Source: Campylobacterales bacterium
GTDB taxonomy: Bacteria; Campylobacterota; Campylobacteria; Campylobacterales; Sulfurovaceae
Direction: 5' to 3'
NCBI GenBank assembly: GCA_014763895.1
Contig: JACXUM010000002.1
Coordinates: forward strand, 49,270 to 113,269
DNA length: 64,000 nucleotides
The notes below the pieces were generated by a model. That model ran no database searches. It was not told where the DNA came from and saw only the letters and a program-made list of their open reading frames with translations. The first letter of the stretch is position 1, and every line of letters starts with the position of its first letter. Shown here piece after piece: positions 33,824 through 41,768 of the stretch. The position numbers and the translations under genes are program-made.

Positions 33824-35128
33824 CTATTGATAATCATTATTCCCAATCCTTGTCACATTTCCTTGTTTGATCATATAGGCATCTGCCATATTGACGCTGT
33901 GATAGATCGTCGTACCGTACTTTAAACTGTAATATTGTAGCAGAATCTTTTGAAGGGTGGGTTCAATGGATGGTGTGAACCATCCGTTATTGCTTAGAAC
34001 GATCATCTCTTTGGGATCGTTTTTGTAAAGTATTTCGCTGGTAGCCTCAAAGCAGATCGCATTGCGATAGGTGTGTTCTCCGATTTGATAATCACTGATC
34101 TTTGTACTGGCAATGTAATCTACTGCACCGTCATAAAATATCTTATTGACCCAGCGGCTTAAAAAATCGGGAAGCGGGTTGCTTTCCCCAAAAGGGACCA
34201 AAATGACTTTGTTGGCAACCTGGACATGATCTTTGGTAAAAATGAAAGTTGAGTTATGCGGGACTTCTCCATCCCAGTAGAGTGCACCTGTAACAATGTT
34301 GATCTTTTGTGCTTTTTGCTGAAGCCTGTCAAACAGTTCGGGTGTGTAGTTCAAGAAAACTGGGAAAACAGATTCCGGAAGGATTACCAGTGTTTTATTT
34401 GCATCAATAGCATTATCAATAAGCTTAAAGATGCCCTCAAACTGCATCCCTTGAAATTTTTTATCCCATTTTTCTTCGACAGGGATCTTCGTTTGGGTTA
34501 TTTGTAGAAAGGAAGGGATCTGATATGGAGTATCCTTATGGGGTTGATAGGCTAAAAGGATCAGTAGCAGGAAAATCCACTTTTTATATCCGATGCTGAA
34601 TACCAATGCGGCCAATACCAGGGCAAACTGCCATTTATGTATCCCAAGATAGCTTTGTGTGAAGATCAATTCGGGTTTGAACCAGTCAAAACCTAAAGGA
34701 TGCACCCAGCTTAAGCTCCAGATCCCGATAGCTTTAAGGGCCAATGACAACCAAAAAGGATGGGGCAAATGAAACCATAAAGGTATCTTCTGTGCAACCC
34801 ATGCAGCCGACCAAAACAAAAAAGCATAGATAAGTGCAATGATGACAATGCCAATGGGGATGGCCCATCCAAATCCATAATGTACAAAACTAAGCGTAAT
34901 CCACCAAAACCAGAAAATCCCTATAAAAAATCCTGTCCAAAACCATACTTTATCGGTGTGTATCAGTAACAGATATAGAGTTGCCATGCCCAGGAGGGTA
35001 GTGATCATGGGATGGGAAAATCCTGCAAAATCAAGGTAGATAAAGGCTGCACCCAAAAGCGCAATGAAAAAGCCTCTTGTTAGTACAAAGGTGTTAAAAT
35101 GATGGCGCATTTTTAAAAATTTACTCAA
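33824..35128 (-). CDS. lnt: Apolipoprotein N-acyltransferase
   Basis: Lnt adds the third acyl chain to the N-terminal cysteine of lipoproteins in the inner membrane. Residues ~15-220 hold six or more membrane helices and the C-terminal ~220 form a nitrilase-like domain. Catalytic positions are visible as 'VILPESVFPVFL' (Glu), 'VNKVILVPFGESNP' in the frame 'ANKVILVPFGE' (Lys) and 'AICFEATSEIL' (Cys). The start I prefer is TTG at 35128, six bases after AGGA; the ATG at 35110 lacks a ribosome-binding site. The track start would run into yajC. Starts of lnt and yajC are only ~10 bases apart on opposite strands. Confidence 0.88.
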   Translation of the reverse strand: MSKFLKMRHHFNTFVLTRGFFIALLGAAFIYLDFAGFSHPMITTLLGMATLYLLLIHTDKVWFWTGFFIGIFWFWWITLSFVHYGFGWAIPIGIVIIALIYAFLFWSAAWVAQKIPLWFHLPHPFWLSLALKAIGIWSLSWVHPLGFDWFKPELIFTQSYLGIHKWQFALVLAALVFSIGYKKWIFLLLILLAYQPHKDTPYQIPSFLQITQTKIPVEEKWDKKFQGMQFEGIFKLIDNAIDANKTLVILPESVFPVFLNYTPELFDRLQQKAQKINIVTGALYWDGEVPHNSTFIFTKDHVQVANKVILVPFGESNPLPDFLSRWVNKIFYDGAVDYIASTKISDYQIGEHTYRNAICFEATSEILYKNDPKEMIVLSNNGWFTPSIEPTLQKILLQYYSLKYGTTIYHSVNMADAYMIKQGNVTRIGNNDYQ

Positions 35129-35138
35129 AAGGATTCCT

Positions 35139-35429
35139 ATGGGAGCAGAACAAGGCAATATGATCGGATCATTCTTACCGTTGATCATTCTATTTGCAAT
35201 TTTCTATTTTTTGATCATCAGGCCGCAGCAAAAGCAGCAAAAGGCGCATAAAGAGATGCTGGCTTCTCTTGCTAAAGGTGATAAGATTATTACCAATGGC
35301 GGTTTGATCGCCGAAATTGTTAAACCTGAAGAGGATTTTATCAAAATCAAACTAAATGATGATACTATCGTAAAGCTTGACAGGGCTTTTGTTGCAAAAA
35401 AGGTTGAATCAGGCAATGAAAACGCTTAA
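35139..35429 (+). CDS. yajC: Preprotein translocase accessory subunit YajC
   Basis: YajC is a single-span protein of the SecDF-YajC complex, which assists export through SecYEG. The 96-residue protein has a glycine/methionine-rich start, one membrane helix ('FLPLIILFAIFYFLIIRP') and the family signature 'RPQQKQQKAHKEMLASLAKGDKIITNGGL'. AAAGGATTCCT precedes the ATG, and this site is read in reverse as the lnt ribosome-binding site. It overlaps secD by 14 bases. Confidence 0.95.
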   Translation: MGAEQGNMIGSFLPLIILFAIFYFLIIRPQQKQQKAHKEMLASLAKGDKIITNGGLIAEIVKPEEDFIKIKLNDDTIVKLDRAFVAKKVESGNENA

Positions 35430-36984
35430 TTTCAGAGTCATACTCTTCCTTTTTGCACTCATTTTCGGAATCGTTTTCTCGATCCCTTCTTTGATACAGA
35501 GCGAAGAAGGAAAGAAAATTACCCTTGGATTGGATCTGCAGGGCGGGTTGCATATGCTTTTGGGTGTCAAAAGCGAGATCGCTATCGAGTCCAGGCTTAA
35601 ATCGATGGCTGCCAGTGTAAAATATCTTTTTGATGATGAAGAGATTATTTTTGATGATCTGCGCACGGATGAAGGACAAAAGATTACTTTTGAACTGCTT
35701 GATAACGATGATGTTGCCGAAGCAAAAGCACTGCTTCAAAAAGAGATTCCCGGTACGACACTTGAGACGGACGGTTTGAAGTTTACTTTGACGATGACGC
35801 CTGAGGAGGTCGCACAGACAAGTCAAAATGCGATCAGCCAGGCTGTAGATACGATCAGAAACAGGCTGAATGAATTTGGCCTTGCAGAACCGACGGTTGC
35901 CAAGCAGGGTGAAGACAAGATACTAGTCGAGGTACCCGGTATCAAAACTCAGGCTGATGAACAGCGTGTCCGTGAATTGATCGCAAGGGCAGCGCATCTG
36001 CAGCTGATGGCAGTAGATGAAGAGAGAGCCGCAAGGGTCATGAGTATGAGCGAGAACGAAGCCAAGAGTTACGGTGATGTGATTTTGACCGATGTTTACT
36101 CTCCTGAGCGTTACTTGCTTAGAGCGATCCCGGTGTTGGACGGCTCCATGTTGACGGATGCAAAAGTCGGGTTTGATCAGAACAATCAACCGGTCATCAA
36201 CTTTTCTCTCAATGGACAGGGGGCAAAGATCTTCGGGGATTTTACCGGTAAAAGTGTCGGCAAACGTATGGCGGTGGTACTCGATAACAAAGTCTATTCC
36301 GCTCCTGTGATACGCGAACGTATCGGAGGTGGGCATGTACAGATCTCAGGTAATTTTACCGTTCCTGAAGCACATGACCTGGCTATCGCACTGAAATCGG
36401 GAGCATTGCTTGCACCGGTCTACGTGGAAGAGAAACGTTCTGTTGGGCCGAGTTTGGGTGCGGACAGTATCAAACAAAGTTCGATCGCTTTAGTGATGGG
36501 CTTTGTTCTGGTTGTAATGTTCATGATGCTCTATTACGGTATGGCGGGTGTGATCGCCAATGTTGCATTGATCGGAAACCTTTTCCTGATCTTAGCGGTG
36601 ATGTCGCTCTTTGGCGCCACTTTGACGCTGCCGGGGATGGCAGGTATCGTGCTGACGGTTGGTATGGCCGTGGATGCAAATGTCATCATCAGTGAACGTA
36701 TCAGGGAACTGTTAAGAGAAGGTAGATCGATCGCAAAATCGATCGAAGACGGTTACAGTAATGCTTTTACCGCGATCTGGGATGCCAATGTCACCACTTT
36801 GATTGCGGCAGTTGTTCTTTATGTTTACGGAACAGGCCCGATCAAAGGATTTGCATTGACGATGAGTATCGGTATTTTGGCGTCGATGCTGACTGCGATC
36901 GTAGGTACACACGGGATGTATCACTGGCTGCTTCCTAAGATCGATAGTAAAAAACTGAACTTTTGGTTCGGTATCAGAGCATAG
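35416..36984 (+). CDS. secD: Protein export membrane protein SecD
   Basis: SecD, with SecF, uses the proton motive force to pull proteins through the Sec channel on the periplasmic side. I start it at 'MKTLNFRVILF' (522 residues), which overlaps the yajC end. It has one N-terminal helix, the 'ITLGLDLQGGLHMLL' motif, a large periplasmic domain (~40-330) with 'INTLRNRLNEFG'-like 'IRNRLNEFGLAEP', and five more helices near the C-terminus including 'LPGMAGIVLTVGMAVDANVIISERI', the conserved proton-relay helix of the RND fold. Confidence 0.96.
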   Translation: MKTLNFRVILFLFALIFGIVFSIPSLIQSEEGKKITLGLDLQGGLHMLLGVKSEIAIESRLKSMAASVKYLFDDEEIIFDDLRTDEGQKITFELLDNDDVAEAKALLQKEIPGTTLETDGLKFTLTMTPEEVAQTSQNAISQAVDTIRNRLNEFGLAEPTVAKQGEDKILVEVPGIKTQADEQRVRELIARAAHLQLMAVDEERAARVMSMSENEAKSYGDVILTDVYSPERYLLRAIPVLDGSMLTDAKVGFDQNNQPVINFSLNGQGAKIFGDFTGKSVGKRMAVVLDNKVYSAPVIRERIGGGHVQISGNFTVPEAHDLAIALKSGALLAPVYVEEKRSVGPSLGADSIKQSSIALVMGFVLVVMFMMLYYGMAGVIANVALIGNLFLILAVMSLFGATLTLPGMAGIVLTVGMAVDANVIISERIRELLREGRSIAKSIEDGYSNAFTAIWDANVTTLIAAVVLYVYGTGPIKGFALTMSIGILASMLTAIVGTHGMYHWLLPKIDSKKLNFWFGIRA

Positions 36985-36995
36985 GAGAGAGAACG

Positions 36996-37967
36996 ATGGA
37001 AGTTTTTAAATATAAAAAGCCTATGGATTTGATGAAGCAGAGCAAACGTTTCGGTTTGTTCTCTTTGACCTTGGTACTTCTATCCCTGGGATTGATCTTT
37101 TTTAAAGGGTTCAATTACGGGATCGATTTTGCAGGTGGTACGCTGGTTCAAGTCCAGTATGAAGGCAAGGCTCCTATTGCAAAGGTAAGAGAAGCGATCA
37201 ATACGGACAAGGCTTTTGAAGGTGCCAGTGTCACCTTCTTTGGCAGCGAGGATGAGATAGTCATCCGCACCAAGGTAAGTTCCCAGTCTTTGGGGAAGGA
37301 TCTGGGTGACCAGGTAAGTACATTGCTTCAAGGGACAGGCGAGTATAAAATCCGAAGAGTGGATATGGTCGGTGCCAAAGTCGGTTCAGAACTGAGAGAA
37401 CAAGGATTGATGGCAATGGTACTTGCCATTTTGGGTATCTTGATCTATGTTGCTTTCCGATTTGAATGGCGTTTTGCATTGGCTTCGGTGATCGCATTGG
37501 TACACGACGTTACGATTGCGATGGGTGCAGTTGTACTCTTTAATATCGAGGTCAATCTTGATACACTCGCGGCGATGCTGACCATTTTGGGATACTCTCT
37601 CAATGATACGATCATTGTATTTGATAGGATCAGAGAAGGAATTAATACCATTAAGACCGGTGAACTTGCAGAAGTGATCGATGAGTCTGTGACACGTACG
37701 CTTTCACGTACGACATTGACTTCACTCACGACATTGTTTGTAGTTTTCGTATTGTTTTTATTTGGCGGAGAGATCATCAAAGGGTTCAGCTTCCCGCTTA
37801 TGGTGGGGATCATGGTCGGTACCTATTCGTCGATCTTTGTGGCATCGCCTATCTTGATGTGGCTTGGATTCTCTGTTTCAGATTTTAGAGAAAAAGAAGC
37901 AGAAAAGCTTAAAAGAGAAAAAGAAAAAGAAAAAATGCGATCAATGTACGAACAGGGTACGCTATAA
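36996..37967 (+). CDS. secF: Protein export membrane protein SecF
   Basis: SecF is the partner of SecD. The start is the ATG of 'MEVFKYKKPMDLM' behind GGAGAGAGAACG (323 residues), 11 bases after secD. The family pattern is plain: a helix then 'GFNYGIDFAGGTLVQVQYEG', and later 'LTILGYSLNDTIIVFDRIREG' and 'SRTTLTSLTTLFVVFVLF'. The C-terminal tail is a highly charged Lys/Glu run. The last codons and stop lie within the first copy of a 34-base direct repeat whose second copy is 134 bases downstream. Confidence 0.96.
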   Translation: MEVFKYKKPMDLMKQSKRFGLFSLTLVLLSLGLIFFKGFNYGIDFAGGTLVQVQYEGKAPIAKVREAINTDKAFEGASVTFFGSEDEIVIRTKVSSQSLGKDLGDQVSTLLQGTGEYKIRRVDMVGAKVGSELREQGLMAMVLAILGILIYVAFRFEWRFALASVIALVHDVTIAMGAVVLFNIEVNLDTLAAMLTILGYSLNDTIIVFDRIREGINTIKTGELAEVIDESVTRTLSRTTLTSLTTLFVVFVLFLFGGEIIKGFSFPLMVGIMVGTYSSIFVASPILMWLGFSVSDFREKEAEKLKREKEKEKMRSMYEQGTL

Positions 37968-37968
37968 T
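37934..37968 (+). repeat. Direct repeat copy A (end of secF)
   Basis: AATGCGATCAATG, six variable bases, CAGGGTACG, then C and TATAAT. It covers the last secF codons and stop and matches 38068-38101 closely. Confidence 0.65.
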
Positions 37969-38021
37969 TGATGAAGCATTCTTTCTTCTGAGTCAAAAGT
38001 GAAGCTTCAGTGAGATGAATT

Positions 38022-38048
38022 TTGGATGGGCTTTGCTCATCCAAAAGA
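38022..38048. terminator. Hairpin downstream of secF
   Basis: TTTTGGATG...CATCCAAAA with an inner GGGC/GCTC region and a short loop gives an 8-9 base-pair stem. It is the best candidate for ending the yajC-secD-secF transcript, although a downstream T-run is lacking on the plus strand. Confidence 0.5.
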
Positions 38049-38067
38049 AGAGCCAATAATGATACAG

Positions 38068-38101
38068 AATGCGATCAATGGATAGCAGGGTACGTTATAA
38101 T
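38068..38101 (+). repeat. Direct repeat copy B (upstream of DUF6394-like gene)
   Basis: Same 13-base head, a 5-base variable middle and the CAGGGTACG-TATAAT tail as copy A. Here the TATAAT (38096-38101) lies 30 bases before the next gene and can serve as its -10 box. Confidence 0.65.
38096..38101 (+). promoter_or_regulatory. -10 box for DUF6394-like gene
   Basis: TATAAT within direct repeat copy B, 30 bases before the ATG at 38131, with GGTAGGAG as ribosome-binding site in between. Confidence 0.45.
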
Positions 38102-38130
38102 AAAACAAGGATAACAGGTAGGAGTTAGGG

Positions 38131-38469
38131 ATGAACTGGGGTAAAGTCTTTTATATCTTTTTTACGTTGATGTCGCTGACAACATCGGCTTCATTTTTAT
38201 ATGAGCACACAGCGGTCGCACTTTTTGTTGCCGGAAGTGTGAATGTTGTGTCGACTCTTTTGAAAATCGGTGTGAGGAATTTGCTCGCTGCCGAGCTTTT
38301 GGCGGGTTCATTGGTTGCGGACCTTCATCTTATCCCGGCGTTTTTTGCTTTGGAGTTCTACCATAGTCCTGCAATTGCCAAGGGACTCGTGATCGGTGCG
38401 ATTATTGCCAATCTTTACACGATTTTTATGTCAATGATAGAAAGTGCCAAAGAGAAAGCAGACTTTTAA
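38131..38469 (+). CDS. Small membrane protein, DUF6394-like
   Basis: A 112-residue hydrophobic protein with three to four helices (residues ~5-25, ~28-47, ~52-75 and ~80-102). The start 'MNWGKVFYIFFTLMSLTTSASFLYEH' and 'SVNVVSTLLKIGVRNLLAAELLAGSLVADLHL' resemble what I remember of the DUF6394 family, common in marine proteobacteria and without a known role. It has its own TATAAT promoter and a good GGTAGGAG site. ovoA starts 46 bases later, so it may be cotranscribed with the ovothiol genes, but no functional link is known. Confidence 0.75.
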   Translation: MNWGKVFYIFFTLMSLTTSASFLYEHTAVALFVAGSVNVVSTLLKIGVRNLLAAELLAGSLVADLHLIPAFFALEFYHSPAIAKGLVIGAIIANLYTIFMSMIESAKEKADF

Positions 38470-38515
38470 TACAGGCTTGCTATCTTTGTTATATATGATC
38501 TAAAAGGGTTGATGT

Positions 38516-40609
38516 ATGATAAAGGTGCCGTTTCTTACAGGTTTGGATCCTGAGCTTAAAAGAGGAGAGATCAAAACCTATTTTCAGCACTGCTATAAAC
38601 GCTATGAATCTCTTTTTGAGGTTATAGCGGATCAAAAAGCTTTTTATCAAAAAGCTGATCCCCTGCGGCATCCCATTCTTTTCTACTACGGACATACCGC
38701 TGTTTTTTTTATCAATAAGCTCAAACTTGCTGGTTTGATCGATGAACGAATCGATGCAAGACTGGAATCCATTTTTGCCGTTGGCGTTGATGAGATGAGC
38801 TGGGACGATCTGGATGAATCCCATTATGACTGGCCGACATTGGAAGAGACACAAGCCTATCGCGACAAAGTCTATGAGATTGTCTGTGGATTGATCGATA
38901 CTTTACCCATTAGTCTGCCGATCACATGGGAGTCGTCTTGGTGGATTATCCTGATGGGGATCGAACATGAAAATATCCATTTGGAGACTTCGTCGGTATT
39001 GATACGTCAGCTTCCTTTGGAATATATACGAGAGGATGATCGTTGGGATATCTGTCACGATCCAGGTACAATGACAGAAAACAGGTTAAAAGAGGTATCG
39101 GGCGGGAGTGTCCATGCAGGAAAAAACCATGATGCAGAATTTTACGGGTGGGATAACGAATACGGTGAACACTATGCACAAATCCCTTCTTTCCAAGCCT
39201 CTGTCTTTCTGGTTTCCAACGGTGAATACCTTTCGTTTGTAGAAGCAAATGGATACGGTGAAGATCGTTATTGGAGCGAGGAAGGAAAGCAGTGGAAAGC
39301 CTATCAAAAGGCTAGGCACCCGAGGTTTTGGCGCAAAGAGCAGCATGGTTATCGTCTGCGTACGATGACCAGAGAGATCGGTCTGCCTTTGGGATGGCCT
39401 GTAGAAGTAAACTATCTGGAGGCAGAGGCCTTCTGTGCTTTCATGAGTGAGCAAACCGGTTTGAAGCTGACGTTACCGACTGAGGATGAATACTTTAGAC
39501 TACGTGATGTAGCACTAGTCCCTCCTTTGGCACAATGGGAAGAAAAAGCTCCGGGGAATATCGGTCTAGAAGGGTTCGCTTCCAGCGTACCGGTCGATAC
39601 CTATGAGTATCATGGATTTTATGATGTGATCGGAAATGTATGGCAATGGACACGTACCCCTATTTATCCCTTCGAAGGCTTTAAGGTCCATCCGATCTAT
39701 GATGATTTTACCGTACCGACTTTTGATGGCAAACATAACCTGATCAAAGGCGGATCGTGGATCAGCTGCGGCAATCTTGCTGATGGGCAAAGCCGTTATG
39801 CTTTCAGACGCCATTTCTATCAGTTTGCAGGGTTTAGATATGTGCAAAGTGCGTATGAGGAAGAGGTAAATGTCGGTATTTATGCAAAGGAGGGTATGGT
39901 TTCGCAGTACTGTCATTTTGGGTGGGGCGAGAATGTCTTGGATGTGGAGAATTATCCCTCCCGTTGTGCCCGTATGGCATTACGTTATATGAAAGAGAAA
40001 CCCAAACGCAAGGCTTTGGATATAGGCTGTGCGATTGGAAGAAGTACCTTTGAGCTTGCGCGCGGTTTTGATGAAGTGATCGGTGCGGATTTTTCGGCCC
40101 GATTCATCCAATATGCACAAATGCTCAAAGAGAACGGTATTTTACGTTACAGTGTACCCATGGAAGCTGAGATCGAAACTCTCTATGAGGTCAACCTGAA
40201 AACATTCGGTTTGGAACAGGAATGTCAGAAAGTGGCTTTTTGGCAGGCAGATGCTTGTAATCTCAAGCCGATTTTTAGCGGTTTTGATCTGATCTTTGCA
40301 GGCAATCTCATAGACAGGCTTTATGATCCAAAGAAATTTCTTGATTCCATCCCCTCACGGCTCAATGAAAAAGGCCTGTTGATACTGACCTCTCCCTATT
40401 CGTGGGATGAAGCGTTTACACCTAAGGAAAAATGGATCGGCGGCTATAAACGAAACGGTGAAAATATTACGACCTTGGAGGGACTGGGGGAGATACTGGA
40501 ACCTTATTTTAGATTAATCGACGTGCAGGATATTCCTTTCGTGATACAAGAGAGTGCCAGAAAGCATCAGCATACGATCGCTCAAATGACTGTGTGGGAA
40601 AAGAGATAA
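38516..40609 (+). CDS. ovoA: 5-histidylcysteine sulfoxide synthase / mercaptohistidine N-methyltransferase OvoA
   Basis: OvoA is the iron enzyme that joins cysteine to histidine C5 with oxygen, forming the sulfoxide precursor of ovothiol A; its C-terminal domain later methylates the imidazole. The 697-residue protein has all parts. A DinB-like domain (~10-180) carries the three iron histidines His60, His151 and His155 in 'YYGHTAVF' and 'IEHENIHLETS'. A formylglycine-generating-enzyme-like domain (~195-450) has 'GNVWQWTRTP'. A SAM methyltransferase domain (~490-697) has 'ALDIGCAIGRSTFELA'. ovoB follows one base after the stop. Confidence 0.93.
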   Translation: MIKVPFLTGLDPELKRGEIKTYFQHCYKRYESLFEVIADQKAFYQKADPLRHPILFYYGHTAVFFINKLKLAGLIDERIDARLESIFAVGVDEMSWDDLDESHYDWPTLEETQAYRDKVYEIVCGLIDTLPISLPITWESSWWIILMGIEHENIHLETSSVLIRQLPLEYIREDDRWDICHDPGTMTENRLKEVSGGSVHAGKNHDAEFYGWDNEYGEHYAQIPSFQASVFLVSNGEYLSFVEANGYGEDRYWSEEGKQWKAYQKARHPRFWRKEQHGYRLRTMTREIGLPLGWPVEVNYLEAEAFCAFMSEQTGLKLTLPTEDEYFRLRDVALVPPLAQWEEKAPGNIGLEGFASSVPVDTYEYHGFYDVIGNVWQWTRTPIYPFEGFKVHPIYDDFTVPTFDGKHNLIKGGSWISCGNLADGQSRYAFRRHFYQFAGFRYVQSAYEEEVNVGIYAKEGMVSQYCHFGWGENVLDVENYPSRCARMALRYMKEKPKRKALDIGCAIGRSTFELARGFDEVIGADFSARFIQYAQMLKENGILRYSVPMEAEIETLYEVNLKTFGLEQECQKVAFWQADACNLKPIFSGFDLIFAGNLIDRLYDPKKFLDSIPSRLNEKGLLILTSPYSWDEAFTPKEKWIGGYKRNGENITTLEGLGEILEPYFRLIDVQDIPFVIQESARKHQHTIAQMTVWEKR

Positions 40610-40610
40610 G

Positions 40611-41768
40611 ATGCAATTTGATATGATCGACAGAAGCGGTACCTATAGTGTAAAGTTTGAGGAGAGAGGAAGGAAGTTTGGTACAGAAGATGTCCTTCCG
40701 TTATGGGTGGCAGATATGGACATGGCAGCGCCGCCATGCATACAGGAAGCGCTCTTAAAACGAGTACAACACCCCATCTATGGCTATACGATCTACCCGG
40801 AAACCTATTATGAAGCGATACGGGGGTGGATGGAGAAACGTTTTGGATGGAAGGTTGACAGAGAGTGGATCGTTCCGGCATATGGCGTAGTATCTTCGAT
40901 CTATTTAGCACTCGAAGCTTATACTGAAGAAGGGGATGGAGTACTGATACAAAGCCCTATCTACCCACCTTTTATGTCTGCTGTCCATCAAAAAAAACGC
41001 TGTATTTTAGATAACACGCTTTGTTATGAAGAAGGGCTTTACATGATAGATTTTGAAGATTTTGAACGCAAAGCCAAAGAAGCAAAGCTCTTTTTGCTCT
41101 GTTCTCCCCATAACCCGACTACAAGGGTTTGGAATAAGGACGAACTGGAAAAAATGATAGAGATCTGCCTTCAAAATAATGTAGTGATCGTATCAGATGA
41201 GATCCATGCGGACATTGTCTATGAAAAGCAGCATCATGTGTTGGGATCCTTTAAAAAGATTATGGATCGGTGCATTATATTGAATGCGCCATCCAAGACC
41301 TTCAATGTAGCCGGACTTAACACCTCTTATGCTATTATTCCGCAAAAAAGACTGCGGAACGCTTATGTGGCGGCGCAATACCGGGCAGGTCTGAGTAACG
41401 GCAATCCCTTTGGCATCGAAGCATTGATAGCTGGCTACTCTGATGCAGAGGAGTGGCTTGAAATGCTTAAAACGTATCTATCGGAAAATATCAGGTTCGT
41501 CAAGCTCTTTTTGGAGGAACATGGCTTGCCGATCAAAGCGGTAGAGACGGAAGCTACTTTTTTGATGTGGCTTGACTGCAAAGGATTGAAGCTGTCTCAT
41601 GCTTCATTGATCGATTTTTTTGTCAATGAAGCCAAGCTTGGGTTGAATGACGGAATGAGTTTTGGCGGGTCTGGTGAGGGATTTATGCGTTTGAATATAG
41701 GAACGTCCAGGGTTGTTTTGGAAGAAGCAATGCAGAGATTATTGGCTGCTTATAAGGATAGAAGTTGA
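40611..41768 (+). CDS. ovoB: PLP-dependent C-S lyase OvoB (MalY/PatB family)
   Basis: The 385-residue fold-type I enzyme belongs to the MalY/PatB group: 'LPLWVADMDMAAPPCIQEAL', 'HPIYGYTIYPETYYEAI', 'CSPHNPTTRVWNKDEL', 'VSDEIHADIVYEK' and the Schiff-base lysine in 'NAPSKTFNVAGLNTSYAII'. Alone it would be called cystathionine beta-lyase. Directly behind ovoA, with a one-base gap, the better reading is OvoB, the sulfoxide lyase that cleaves the cysteine-histidine adduct to 5-thiohistidine. That assignment rests on context. The final TGA overlaps the TTG start of dacB. Confidence 0.82.
   Translation: MQFDMIDRSGTYSVKFEERGRKFGTEDVLPLWVADMDMAAPPCIQEALLKRVQHPIYGYTIYPETYYEAIRGWMEKRFGWKVDREWIVPAYGVVSSIYLALEAYTEEGDGVLIQSPIYPPFMSAVHQKKRCILDNTLCYEEGLYMIDFEDFERKAKEAKLFLLCSPHNPTTRVWNKDELEKMIEICLQNNVVIVSDEIHADIVYEKQHHVLGSFKKIMDRCIILNAPSKTFNVAGLNTSYAIIPQKRLRNAYVAAQYRAGLSNGNPFGIEALIAGYSDAEEWLEMLKTYLSENIRFVKLFLEEHGLPIKAVETEATFLMWLDCKGLKLSHASLIDFFVNEAKLGLNDGMSFGGSGEGFMRLNIGTSRVVLEEAMQRLLAAYKDRS

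Noticed and set aside
40611-41768. Naming the gene simply as cystathionine beta-lyase (metC/patB)
   Set aside because: The one-base junction to ovoA makes OvoB the better reading, although the fold alone cannot separate them.
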